Shown: positions 1 through 6,310 of the stretch, one piece after another
How positions within the stretch are numbered: position 1 is the stretch's first letter
How the letters are laid out: each line of letters starts with the position of its first letter
DNA from: Spirochaetaceae bacterium
Lineage (GTDB): Bacteria > Spirochaetota > Spirochaetia > Treponematales > Breznakiellaceae
Assembly (NCBI GenBank): GCA_031279895.1
Contig: JAITHR010000096.1
Location: 1-7,654 of the forward strand
Direction of reading: 5' to 3'
DNA length: 7,654 nucleotides
Made by a program: the position numbers and the translations under genes
Notes under the pieces: generated by a model
Told to the model about the DNA's origin: nothing
Databases searched by the model: none
What the model saw: the letters and a program-made list of their open reading frames with translations, nothing else

Positions 1-1
1 T

Positions 2-1786
2 AAAACCATTCCGAACCGGTCCGACGTGGACCGCGGCGATACGTGGGACCTTTCCACCCTTTTCTCCTCTGACAAGGAGTGGGAGGAAGCCCTGCGGGAG
101 TACGAACAAAAAGCGGAAGCAGCCGCCGGATTCCGCGGAACCCTAGGAACATCGGCGGAACACCTTGCGGACTACCTTGACTTCGCGAAGGACCTGGATA
201 TGCGCGAGGAGCGGCTCTTCTCCTACAGCGACCTCAGAGAGACCGAGGACGAGGGGGACAACAATGCGCGGGTCATGGCGGGCCGCATTCTCATGGTCTC
301 GGCAAAACACGAGGCCGCGCTCTCCTGGGCCGCGCCGGAATTGCAGGCCCTACCGGACGAGGTTATGGCGCGTTTCCTCCTCCACCCCCGCATAAAAGAC
401 GAGTATCAGGTATACCTCCGCAAACTCCTCCGGTACAAGCCCCACATCCTAAGCGACAAGGAAGAGCGCCTCCTGGCCCTCTTTCGCGAGGGGGAACAGG
501 CTTCCTCCGGCGCGTTCTCCCTGCTTACCAACGTGGATATGGATTTCGGTTCCCTGGATACCCCCGAAGGACCGCGCCCCCTCTCCCAGTCAACCTGGTC
601 GGTGTTCATGGAAAGCCCGGACCGGGACCTCCGGCGCCGCGCCTATACCGCGTTTTACCGCCAATTCGAGCGGCACAAGCACACCCTCGCGGCGCTCTAC
701 GGCGCGTCAGTGAAACAGGACGCCATCCATGCGCGGGTACGCGGCTTTTCCTCCTCCCGCGCTGCCCACCTCTTCCCGGACAACGTGCCGGAGGAGGTCT
801 ACGACAACCTCGTGGCCACGGTACACGACAACCTCGCGCCGCTCCACGAGTATTACCGCCGGCGCAAACAGGATCTCAAGGTCGACACGCTGCGCCACTA
901 TGACGTGTACGCCCGGCCCCCTGCCCGCGCACTCCCGCGTACCACCTGGAACCAGGCCGTTGACCTCATCACCGAGGCCCTCAGCCCCCTGGGATCCGAG
1001 TATGTCGACACCCTGCGCGCCGGCCTTTTGGGACGCTGGGCCGACCGCTACGAGAACAAGGGGAAGCGCTCCGGCGCGTTTTCCTCCGGTAGTTACTGCG
1101 GGGCGCCGTATATCCTTATGAACTACAAGGAAGACAGCCTGCGGGACGTGTTTACCCTTGCCCATGAAGCGGGACATTCGATGCACTCGTGGTACAGCGC
1201 CCGTTCCAACCCGTTCCCCCACTACCGGTACACAATTTTCGAGGCCGAGGTTGCCAGCACCTTTAACGAGGAACTGCTTTTCCGTTACTGGGTCTCCCGT
1301 GCGGAAAGCGCGGAATTACGCGCCTTTCTTGTCCAGAAACACGCCGATAACCTGGCGGCCACGCTGTACCGCCAGGTTATGTTCGCCGAGTTTGAAAGCC
1401 TGACCCACGCGCTTGAAGAGCGGGGCGTCCCGCTGACACTGGAGGTGCTGCGCGCCGAATACCGCCGGCTCTTGGAGAAATACTTCGGGCCTGAGATGGT
1501 GCTGGAGGAGGAAAGCGACCTCGAATGTCTGCGCATCCCCCATTTCTATCGGGCGTTCTACGTGTATAAATACGCGACCGGCATTTCCGCGGCGCTGGCT
1601 CTGGCGGATCGGGTGCTGGGCGGCGGAAAAGCGGAAAGGGACGACTATTTCACGTTTCTCAAATCCGGCGGCTCCTGTTTCCCCCTGGAATCCCTGAAGC
1701 GCGCCGGCGTTGACATGACAACACCGGCTCCCGTTGCCGCCGCAGCCGCAGCCGTCTCCATAAGCGTCCCGCAAAGCGGCTCATAG
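2..1786 (+). CDS. pepF: Oligoendopeptidase F (M3B zinc metallopeptidase), 5' end outside window
   Basis: Cytoplasmic zinc endopeptidase that cleaves short peptides, family M3B. The zinc motif HEAGH is encoded at 1163-1177 within TLAHEAGHSMHSWYS. The third metal ligand is probably the Glu of AEVAST (about 1247-1249), placed as in the family. The PepF N-terminal signature DTWDLSTLF is at about 38-64. The first in-frame start-like codon is GTG at 26, but the frame is open to the window edge and reads KTIPNRSDVDRGDTWDLS, which looks like normal PepF N-terminal sequence. The true start is therefore probably upstream; 594 codons are visible against about 600 in the family. The C-terminus is odd. 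After KRAGVDMTTPAPV the usual acidic helix is replaced by an alanine run and SISVPQSGS, encoded by dispersed-repeat DNA found elsewhere in the window. The catalytic core is intact. No start site or promoter is visible. Confidence 0.93.
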   Translation, partial: KTIPNRSDVDRGDTWDLSTLFSSDKEWEEALREYEQKAEAAAGFRGTLGTSAEHLADYLDFAKDLDMREERLFSYSDLRETEDEGDNNARVMAGRILMVSAKHEAALSWAAPELQALPDEVMARFLLHPRIKDEYQVYLRKLLRYKPHILSDKEERLLALFREGEQASSGAFSLLTNVDMDFGSLDTPEGPRPLSQSTWSVFMESPDRDLRRRAYTAFYRQFERHKHTLAALYGASVKQDAIHARVRGFSSSRAAHLFPDNVPEEVYDNLVATVHDNLAPLHEYYRRRKQDLKVDTLRHYDVYARPPARALPRTTWNQAVDLITEALSPLGSEYVDTLRAGLLGRWADRYENKGKRSGAFSSGSYCGAPYILMNYKEDSLRDVFTLAHEAGHSMHSWYSARSNPFPHYRYTIFEAEVASTFNEELLFRYWVSRAESAELRAFLVQKHADNLAATLYRQVMFAEFESLTHALEERGVPLTLEVLRAEYRRLLEKYFGPEMVLEEESDLECLRIPHFYRAFYVYKYATGISAALALADRVLGGGKAERDDYFTFLKSGGSCFPLESLKRAGVDMTTPAPVAAAAAAVSISVPQSGS

Positions 1787-1850
1787 CGGGCCAACGACTG
1801 CCGCCAGCGGCGGAGGCACATAAGCGTCCTGCCCGGCGCCTCACGCAGCC
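1735..1850. repeat. Dispersed hairpin-repeat fragment across the pepF stop codon
   Basis: The last ~50 bases of pepF and the DNA after its stop match repeat modules elsewhere. CGCAGCCGTCTCC is the reverse complement of bases near 6434-6446. CATAAGCGTCCCGC (from about 1758) and CATAAGCGTCCTGC (from about 1819) match, in reverse complement, GCGGGACGCTTATG near 6672-6685. The hairpin CCGCC-AGC-GGCGG follows at 1801-1813. The repeat supplies pepF with its last codons and its stop. The exact boundary is estimated by eye. Confidence 0.7.
1801..1813. terminator. Short GC hairpin downstream of pepF, possible weak terminator
   Basis: A 5-bp perfect stem CCGCC/GGCGG with loop AGC begins 14 bases after the pepF stop. 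No T-tract follows, so it is not a classic intrinsic terminator. It could protect the transcript 3' end or just be part of the dispersed repeat. The identical 13-mer begins 3 bases after the DUF167 stop (7031-7043). Confidence 0.35.
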
Positions 1851-1863
1851 CGCATACCCTCTC

Positions 1864-2867
1864 CCCGCCCCGAAGCGACCCAACCGCACTCCCAGGCCAC
1901 AAAACCACGCCCCGAAGCGACACAAACCCACTCCCAGGCCAGCAAATCCCGCCCCGAAGCGACCCAACCGCACCCGCAAACCAACTCTACTCCCAAGCGA
2001 CCCAACCCCGCCCCGAAGCCACCTAATCACGCCTCCGCGCCACCTAATCACGCCCCGAAGCCACCTAACCGCACTCCCAGGCCAGCAAATCACGCCCCGA
2101 AGCCACCCAACCGCGCTCCCAGGTCACCAAACCGCACCCCGAAGCCACCCAACCGCACTCCCAGGCCACCAAACCGCACCCCGAAGCGACACAATCACGC
2201 TCCCAGGCCACAAAACCACGCCTCCGCACTCCCCAAACCGACCCCGACGTTCACTAATCACGCCTCCGCACACACCAAACCGACCCCGACGTTCCCTAAT
2301 CCCGCCCCCGCGCCACCCAAACCGACCCCGACGTTCCCTAACCACGCCTCTACGCTCCCCAAACCGACTCCTACGTTCACTAACCACGCCTCTACGCTCC
2401 CCAAACCGACTCCTACGTTCACTAACCACGCCTCTACGCCACCCAAACCGACCCCGACGTTCACTAAACACGCCTCAAAGCCACAAAATCCCGCCTCAAA
2501 GCCACCTAGCCGCACTCCCAGGCCAGCAAATCCCGCCTGCAAACGACACAACCGCACTCCCAGGCCACACAACTCCGCCTCAAAGCGACACAATCACGCT
2601 CCCAGGCCACCTAACCCCGCCTCAAAGCGACCCAACCGCGCCCCGAAGCCACACAATCCCGCCTCAAAGCGACCTAACCGCACTCCCAGGCCAGCAAATC
2701 CCGCCCCGAAGCGACCCAACCGCACCCGCAAACCACACAACTCTACTCCCAAGCGACCCAACCCCGCCTCCAAGCAACCTAAACCCACTCCCAGGCCACC
2801 AAAACCCGCCCCGAAGCGACCTAACCGCACTCCCAGGCCACACAAACTCGCCTCCAAGCGGACAACA
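1864..2867. repeat. Left arm of a 21-bp phased array (C-rich), about 47 units
   Basis: The arm consists of diverged 21-bp units, often alternating in 42-bp pairs. Type A alternates CGCACTCCCAGGCCA- and CCGCCYCRAAGCGACC-containing units (about 1864-2216 and 2469-2867). Type B alternates CACGCCTCTACGCTCCCC- and CCGACTCCTACGTTCACT-containing units (about 2217-2468). From 1986 to 2867 there are 42 units without indel. One 4-base deletion breaks the register at about 1969-1985; five full units precede it. The + strand has an open frame through the phased part to TAG at 2874-2876, reading Pro/Lys/Asn-rich heptads such as HASTLPK-PTPTFTN, but I find no ATG, GTG or TTG that could start it. I treat the arm as repeat DNA, not a gene. 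Confidence 0.9.
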
Positions 2868-3227
2868 ACCGCTTAGGGCGGTGCGAAATACGACACCAAA
2901 CCGTACCAAACAGCGGCATATCGCAGTAAACGGCGTACTATACGAGTTATTTCCGAGTCTAAAGAACGTTCCTCCGGGGCAAAGGAACGTTTCTCCAAGT
3001 CGCGCATGACTGTCCGCGAAGTAAAAAGAACTCTTTCCGAGGCAAAAACACGTAAAACGGAGTCCCGTCTCCATAAGGCGGACTCGGATGTAGCTAAAGC
3101 AGACCCGCGTATAACTAAACGGGAGTCGGATTTAACTAAAGCAGAGTCGGATTTAACTAAAGCAGAGTCGGATTTAACTAAAGCAGAGTCGGATTTAACT
3201 AAAGCAGAGTCGGATTTAACTAAAGGA
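2868..3227. repeat. Centre of the phased array: diverged 21-bp units leading into five near-perfect copies
   Basis: Bases 2868-2954 are the transition from the left arm. From 2955 thirteen consecutive 21-bp units start at 2955, 2976, 2997, 3018, 3039, 3060, 3081, 3102, 3123, 3144, 3165, 3186 and 3207. Early units are very different from each other (GAGTCTAAAGAACG..., GGGGCAAAGGAACG..., GAAGTAAAAAGAAC...). The last five are essentially identical, with the 18-base core GAGTCGGATTTAACTAAA. The composition is much richer in A and T than the flanking arms. The + frame reads heptads ESDLTKA and the - frame SALVKSD; both strands are open, so no coding strand can be assigned. Confidence 0.88.
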
Positions 3228-3925
3228 GGAGTTGGTTTGGGGAGCGCGGCGGCGTGATTTGCTGGCCTGGGAGCGCGGTTGGGTGGATTCGGGGCGGGAT
3301 TGTGTGGCCTGGGAGTGGGATTGGGTCGCTTCGGGGCGTGTTTAGGTGGGGCGGAGTGCGGTTTAGTGAGCGTCGGAACCGGTTTAGTGGGCGCGGAGGT
3401 CGGTTTGAGGAGCGCGGAGGGCGGATTAGTGAACGTCGGAGTCGGTTTGGTAGGCGCGGAGGCGTGATTAGGGAGCGTGGAGGCGTGTTTAGGTGGTGCG
3501 GAGGCGGGATTAGTGAACGTCGGAGCCGGTTTGGGTGGCGCGGCGGCGTGATTAGGGAGCGTCGGAGTCGGTTTGGGTGGCGCGGCGGCGTGTTTAGGGA
3601 GCGTCGGAGTCGGTTTGGGGAGTGCGGAGGCGGGATTAGCGGGCGCGGAGGCCGGATTAGTGGGCGCGGAGGCCGGTTTGGGGAGCGCGGAGGCGGGATT
3701 TGCTGACCTGGGAGTGCGGCTAGGTCGCTTTGAGGCGTGATTAGGTGGGGCGGAGGGCGGTTTAGGGAAGGCGGAGGGCGGATTAGTGAACGTCGGAGTC
3801 GGCTTGGTGGGCGCGGCGGCGTGATTAGGTGGCGTAGAGGCTGGTTTGGGGAGGTGCTTGCAAACAACCGGAGACTGCGCGAAGCGTAGCCGCGCCTTAA
3901 CAGCACTGACTCGCCCAACGGACAA
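2873..3925 (-). CDS. Doubtful open frame of heptad repeats across the array
   Basis: A 350-codon open frame runs leftward from ATG at 3923-3925 to TAA at 2873-2875. Its first ~25 residues are encoded by the dispersed hairpin element, the next ~200 by the right arm (Pro/Lys/Ala/Thr heptads such as SALPKPA and PTPTFTN), then about six SALVKSD-type heptads and a basic tail ending LVSYFAPP. The heptad pattern crosses the large composition change without loss of register. Against it being a gene: another - strand frame and a + strand frame are also long and open here, the start lies in repeat DNA, there is no clear ribosome binding site, and a stop-free repeat unit gives long open frames automatically. 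No family is recognised. Confidence 0.15.
   Translation of the reverse strand: MSVGRVSAVKARLRFAQSPVVCKHLPKPASTPPNHAAAPTKPTPTFTNPPSAFPKPPSAPPNHASKRPSRTPRSANPASALPKPASAPTNPASAPANPASALPKPTPTLPKHAAAPPKPTPTLPNHAAAPPKPAPTFTNPASAPPKHASTLPNHASAPTKPTPTFTNPPSALLKPTSAPTKPVPTLTKPHSAPPKHAPKRPNPTPRPHNPAPNPPNRAPRPANHAAALPKPTPPLVKSDSALVKSDSALVKSDSALVKSDSALVKSDSRLVIRGSALATSESALWRRDSVLRVFASERVLFTSRTVMRDLEKRSFAPEERSLDSEITRIVRRLLRYAAVWYGLVSYFAPP
3123..3227. repeat. Five tandem 21-bp units, near-identical
   Basis: Five head-to-tail copies of a 21-bp unit with core GAGTCGGATTTAACTAAA start at 3123, 3144, 3165, 3186 and 3207. The first four end in GCA and the last in GGA. Their identity contrasts with the strong divergence of the units on both sides and indicates recent amplification by slippage or unequal exchange inside an older array. 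Confidence 0.95.
3228..3857. repeat. Right arm of the phased array (G-rich), 30 units, reverse complement of the left arm
   Basis: Thirty consecutive 21-bp units continue the 2955 register to 3857 with no indel. Typical units contain GGAGTCGGTTTGG, GAGGCGGGATTAG and GCGGCGTGATTAGGGAGC; type A sequence such as GGCCTGGGAG occurs at about 3265-3274, matching CTCCCAGGCC of the left arm in reverse complement. Aligning the units by eye, columns 1, 8, 10, 11 and 19 are nearly invariant while others alternate between two or three bases. The - strand frame encodes [AT]-[PLF]-[TP]-[KN]-[PH]-[APT]-[SPA] heptads, the same pattern the left arm encodes on the + strand. Confidence 0.92.
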
Positions 3926-3956
3926 GGTGTTGCACTACTTTGAAACAACAGTGCTG
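3861..3956 (+). repeat. Dispersed ~124-bp element, copy 1 (left-truncated), upstream of the symporter
   Basis: It carries the core words of the element in order: GCGCGAAGCGTAGCCGCGCC, then AACAGCACTGACTCGCCCAA, then GGTGTTGCAC, then GAAACAACAGTGCTG. Compared with the full copy at 7201-7324 it lacks the left third. It begins a few bases after the 21-bp array ends and is followed directly by the two hairpins at 3959-3990. The opposite orientation is found downstream of the symporter. Confidence 0.85.
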
Positions 3957-3958
3957 AA

Positions 3959-3990
3959 GCCGTCGGAGACGGTGAAACAGCCGGAGGCTG
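3959..3990. repeat. Paired mini-hairpins upstream of the symporter
   Basis: GCCGTC-GGA-GACGG (about 3959-3972) and CAGCC-GGA-GGCTG (3978-3990) are two short hairpins with the same GGA loop, separated by TGAAA. The pair recurs at about 6691-6720, and single members occur at many places here. The second hairpin contains GGAGG at 3983-3987, which could act as a Shine-Dalgarno sequence for a TTG at 3996. Confidence 0.85.
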
Positions 3991-4019
3991 GGCTGTTGTG
4001 GTTTTTGGCGGGCGGGGGT

Positions 4020-5360
4020 ATGCTGGGACGCATGGGATTACGGATACGGGACAAACTGGGATTTGGCATTGGGGATTTGGGCGGGAACATGGTTTTTACG
4101 GTGATGGGGTTTTGGGCGCTTACCTACCTTACCGATACGGTGGGGCTGCCGGCATCCCTTGCGGGCGCGGCGGTGATGGCGGGGAAGGCGTGGGACGCGG
4201 TTACGGATCCGGTTATGGGCTACCTTTCGGACCGAACCCGTACCCGCTGGGGCCGGCGCCGGCCCTACCTTCTGTTCGGCGCGGTTCCGCTCATGGGGGC
4301 GTTCTGGCTCTTTTTTACCGGTCCCCTTTCGGCGGGCGGCGTCCGAAGTCCGGCGGCGCTTATGCTTTGGGCGGTCTTTGCCCTCATACTGTTTAATACG
4401 TGCGCCACGGTTGTGGCGGTGCCTTATTCCTCCCTCACCCCGGACCTTACCGGCGATTACCACGAGCGCACGAGCCTTAACGGATACCGGTTCGGCGCCG
4501 CGGTTTTCGGGACCATTGCCGGCGCCGCGGCGGTGCAGCCTCTGGTAAGCCGGTTCCCGGACAAGGCAACCGGCTTTTCGGTGATGGGATTCGCGCTGGG
4601 AGGCGTCGCGGCGCTCAGCGCCCTCGCCGCGTTCTTCGGCACCAAAGAAAAGCCGGCGCCGGCGCCGCGGGAGGGGTTTTTCGCCGCCTATAGAGCGGTG
4701 TTTGCCAACCGCGCCTTTCTCACGCTGCTGGGAACCTACGCGCTCCACCTTATGGGCATCACCTTTCTTCAGAGCATCCTGCACTATTATACCAAATACC
4801 TCTACGGAGACGAGGCGCTGACCACCAAAGCCATGGTGGTTCTGCTTGCGGTGGCTATGGCGTGTATTCCGGTGTCGGTGCTGGTTTCCAAGAGGATAGG
4901 CAAACGCCGCACCTACCAGATCTGTTTCGTGATACTCGGCACGTCCTGCGCCGCGCTTTTCGCGTTCGGCCACCTCCTCGGCCCGCTTTTTTTCCTTGCG
5001 CTTATGTGTTATGCGGGTATCGGGGTGGGGTTTAGTTACGTGGCGCCCTTCGCGATGGTTCCCGATGCCATCGAGCGGGAAAAGGGGCGGGAAAACCGGA
5101 GCGCCGGGGAGTCGCGGGAGGGCGCCTATTACGGCATCTGGACGTTCGCGGCCAAAACCGGCCAGGCCCTTTCGGTGTTTCTCTCCGGTCTTCTCCTGTC
5201 CCTTGGGGGCTATGAAGCCGACGCGGTTCAAAGCGCTGCCTCCCTCCTGGTTATCCGAATCATCATAGGCCCCCTTCCGGCGCTCCTCTTTGCCGCCGCC
5301 TTCCTCCTCAACCGCCCGTCTCCGACGGCTTCAGCATGGCCGCCTGTTGCTTCAGAGTAG
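4020..5360 (+). CDS. GPH-family (MelB-like) sugar:cation symporter
   Basis: Twelve-helix inner-membrane transporter of the glycoside-pentoside-hexuronide:cation symporter family (MFS), importing a sugar or glycoside with Na+ or H+. Helix 2 carries KAWDAVTDPVMGYL, holding both Asp residues that bind the cation in MelB, followed by the family loop SDRTRTRWGRRRPYLL. The second half has DAIEREKGRENRSAGESREGAYYG, the typical loop before helix 11. Counting from Met at 4032, the two Asp are residues 55 and 59, as in Salmonella MelB; counting from 4020 they are 59 and 63. MelB Asp19, a sugar ligand, aligns with Asn, so the substrate is probably not melibiose-like. Possible starts are ATG 4020, ATG 4032, or TTG 3996 with GGAGG eight bases upstream; the frame is open further upstream but reads repeat DNA. 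After helix 12 (ALLFAAAFLLNR) the last ~15 residues (PSPTASAWPPVASE) are encoded by a dispersed repeat, replacing the usual cytoplasmic tail. Substrate unknown. Confidence 0.9.
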   Translation: MLGRMGLRIRDKLGFGIGDLGGNMVFTVMGFWALTYLTDTVGLPASLAGAAVMAGKAWDAVTDPVMGYLSDRTRTRWGRRRPYLLFGAVPLMGAFWLFFTGPLSAGGVRSPAALMLWAVFALILFNTCATVVAVPYSSLTPDLTGDYHERTSLNGYRFGAAVFGTIAGAAAVQPLVSRFPDKATGFSVMGFALGGVAALSALAAFFGTKEKPAPAPREGFFAAYRAVFANRAFLTLLGTYALHLMGITFLQSILHYYTKYLYGDEALTTKAMVVLLAVAMACIPVSVLVSKRIGKRRTYQICFVILGTSCAALFAFGHLLGPLFFLALMCYAGIGVGFSYVAPFAMVPDAIEREKGRENRSAGESREGAYYGIWTFAAKTGQALSVFLSGLLLSLGGYEADAVQSAASLLVIRIIIGPLPALLFAAAFLLNRPSPTASAWPPVASE

Positions 5361-5455
5361 TGCAACACCCTGTCCGGTGAGCGAGTCAGTGCTGCTTAGG
5401 CGCGGCTACGCTTCGCGCAACGGCGGGCGGTTCGGGAGCCGTGCGTTGTTGTGCG
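5318..5455 (-). repeat. Dispersed ~124-bp element, copy 2, overlapping the symporter 3' end
   Basis: The hairpin GTCTCCGAC (5318-5326) is followed by a full-length inverted copy, 5332-5455: CAGCATGGCCGCCTG, GTAGTGCAACACCCTGTCC, GGCGCGGCTACGCTTCGCGC, then CGTGCGTTGTTGTGCG. It is nearly identical to copy 3 at 5586-5710 and is the reverse complement of 7201-7324. The symporter stop codon (5358-5360) lies inside it, so the element ends the gene. Confidence 0.9.
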
Positions 5456-5585
5456 TAGTAAGGGGCGCGGCGTGGTAAGCGGACAGTCGTGGTTCGGAGC
5501 GCGTATCAGGAAGCTTATGAAACCGTCGGAGACGGGCCGCCTGTTGTTTCCAAGTAGTGCAACACCCCGCCGGCGGCGGGTGGCA
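5456..5585. repeat. Mixed repeat fragments between two element copies
   Basis: 5493-5535 reads GGTTCGGAGCGCG...GGAAGCTTATGAA...GTCGGAGACGG, a module that recurs at about 6560-6590, 6627-6656 and 6658-6702 and, inverted, after pepF and after the DUF167 gene. 5536-5585 is a shortened inverted copy of the dispersed element (CCTGTTGTTTC, GTAGTGCAACACC) ended by the palindrome CCCGCC-GGC-GGCGGG at about 5566-5580. I see no gene in this stretch. Confidence 0.75.
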
Positions 5586-5710
5586 CAGCATGGCCGCCTG
5601 TTGTTTCAGAGTAGTGCAACACCCTGTCCGGTGAGCGGGCTGGCTGCTGCCCAGGCGCGGCTACGCTTCGCGCAACGGCGGGCGGTTCGGGAGCCGTGCG
5701 TTGTTGTGCG
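5586..5710 (-). repeat. Dispersed ~124-bp element, copy 3
   Basis: A full-length inverted copy, about 125 bp, almost identical to 5332-5455. The main difference is a short variable stretch between GTCCGGTGAGCG and GGCGCGGCTACG. It is followed by an imperfect CAGCCTCCGG hairpin (5714-5723) and the GTCTCCGAC hairpin (5727-5735), the same neighbour found at copies 1, 2 and 4. Confidence 0.9.
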
Positions 5711-5783
5711 CGGCAGCCTCCGGCCCGTCTCCGACGGCTTCATAACTGTCCCGCCTTGCGCCGACCCTAAGCTGTCCCCGCCC

Positions 5784-6266
5784 GCTTTGAGCCACAGTCT
5801 CCCCGTAGTGGCCACGACTGTTTCCGGCGCAAAAACGTTCGTTTCCAACACGCAGACGAATGTCTCCAGCACAAAAACATTCATCCCTGACCCGCGCATG
5901 AATGTCTCCAACGCGGCTATGACTATTTCCAACCCATTCTTGACCATGAATACTCTATTCTTGACCAGGAATGACTCGTTCTTGACCAGGAACAAACCAT
6001 TCCCGCGTACCAATGCCGCAGGCGGTTCCCGCGCCAACAGAGAACTCCCGCTCCCCATTGCGTTCGTGCGCAAATCTACGACGGATTGACGCAAGTTTAT
6101 GTTGGACTTGCGCACGTTTACGACGGACTTGCGCACGTTTACTCTGGCCGGACGTCCGAATGACTTGGCCGGGCTCCCGAATACTTCATTCGGGCTCCCG
6201 TTTGTCATGGCGGGAAGCCGGCGCGTATTGGCGGGGAGGCTGTCTAAGGTAGCCGGAAAATCGCCT
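5784..6266. repeat. Second 21-bp phased array, about 23 units, unrelated base sequence
   Basis: Units of 21 bp follow each other from about 5784 with starts at 5805, 5826, 5847, 5868, 5889, 5910, 5931, 5952, 5973 and so on to about 6246. Recognisable words recur every 21 bases: GAATGTCTCC / GACTATTTCC (5784-5930), TTCTTGACCAGGAA (5936-5993), CTTGCGCACGTTTAC (6099-6140) and GGGCTCCCGAAT (6141-6203). The families differ from each other and from the 1864-3857 array, but the period is the same. Units near 6015-6056 fit less well. Long open frames run on both strands (+ to 6089; - from 6208), which repetition alone would produce. No gene family is recognised in either. Confidence 0.8.
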
Positions 6267-6310
6267 GAAGCTGGCGGAGAGTGTGTAGAGACGCGCCGCC
6301 CCTTACTACG

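Noticed and set aside
26..28. GTG as the true pepF start
   Set aside because: The frame continues upstream to the window edge with PepF-like sequence (IPNRSDV before DTWDLS), so the start is most likely outside the window.
1659..3706. Gly/Arg/Leu-rich hypothetical proteins in the array (for example MEASLCGLGVRLG on the - strand left arm, or the + strand frame 3254-3706)
   Set aside because: They are shadows of a repeat unit that lacks stop codons; several frames on both strands are open at once and no family or ribosome binding site supports any of them.
1864..3857. CRISPR array
   Set aside because: Units are contiguous 21-bp repeats without unique spacers, they diverge gradually, and no cas gene is nearby.
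4038..5231. 397-codon - strand open frame antisense to the symporter
   Set aside because: A GC-rich coding shadow; the sense frame has clear family motifs and membrane helices.
5451..6089. 212-codon + strand open frame and the opposing 200-codon frame
   Set aside because: Both run through element copies and the second 21-bp array. The element part gives the same spurious peptides (GYASRNGGRFGSRALL) at every copy.
5784..6266. Diversity-generating retroelement variable repeat
   Set aside because: No reverse transcriptase or template repeat is present, and the differences between units are not restricted to adenines.
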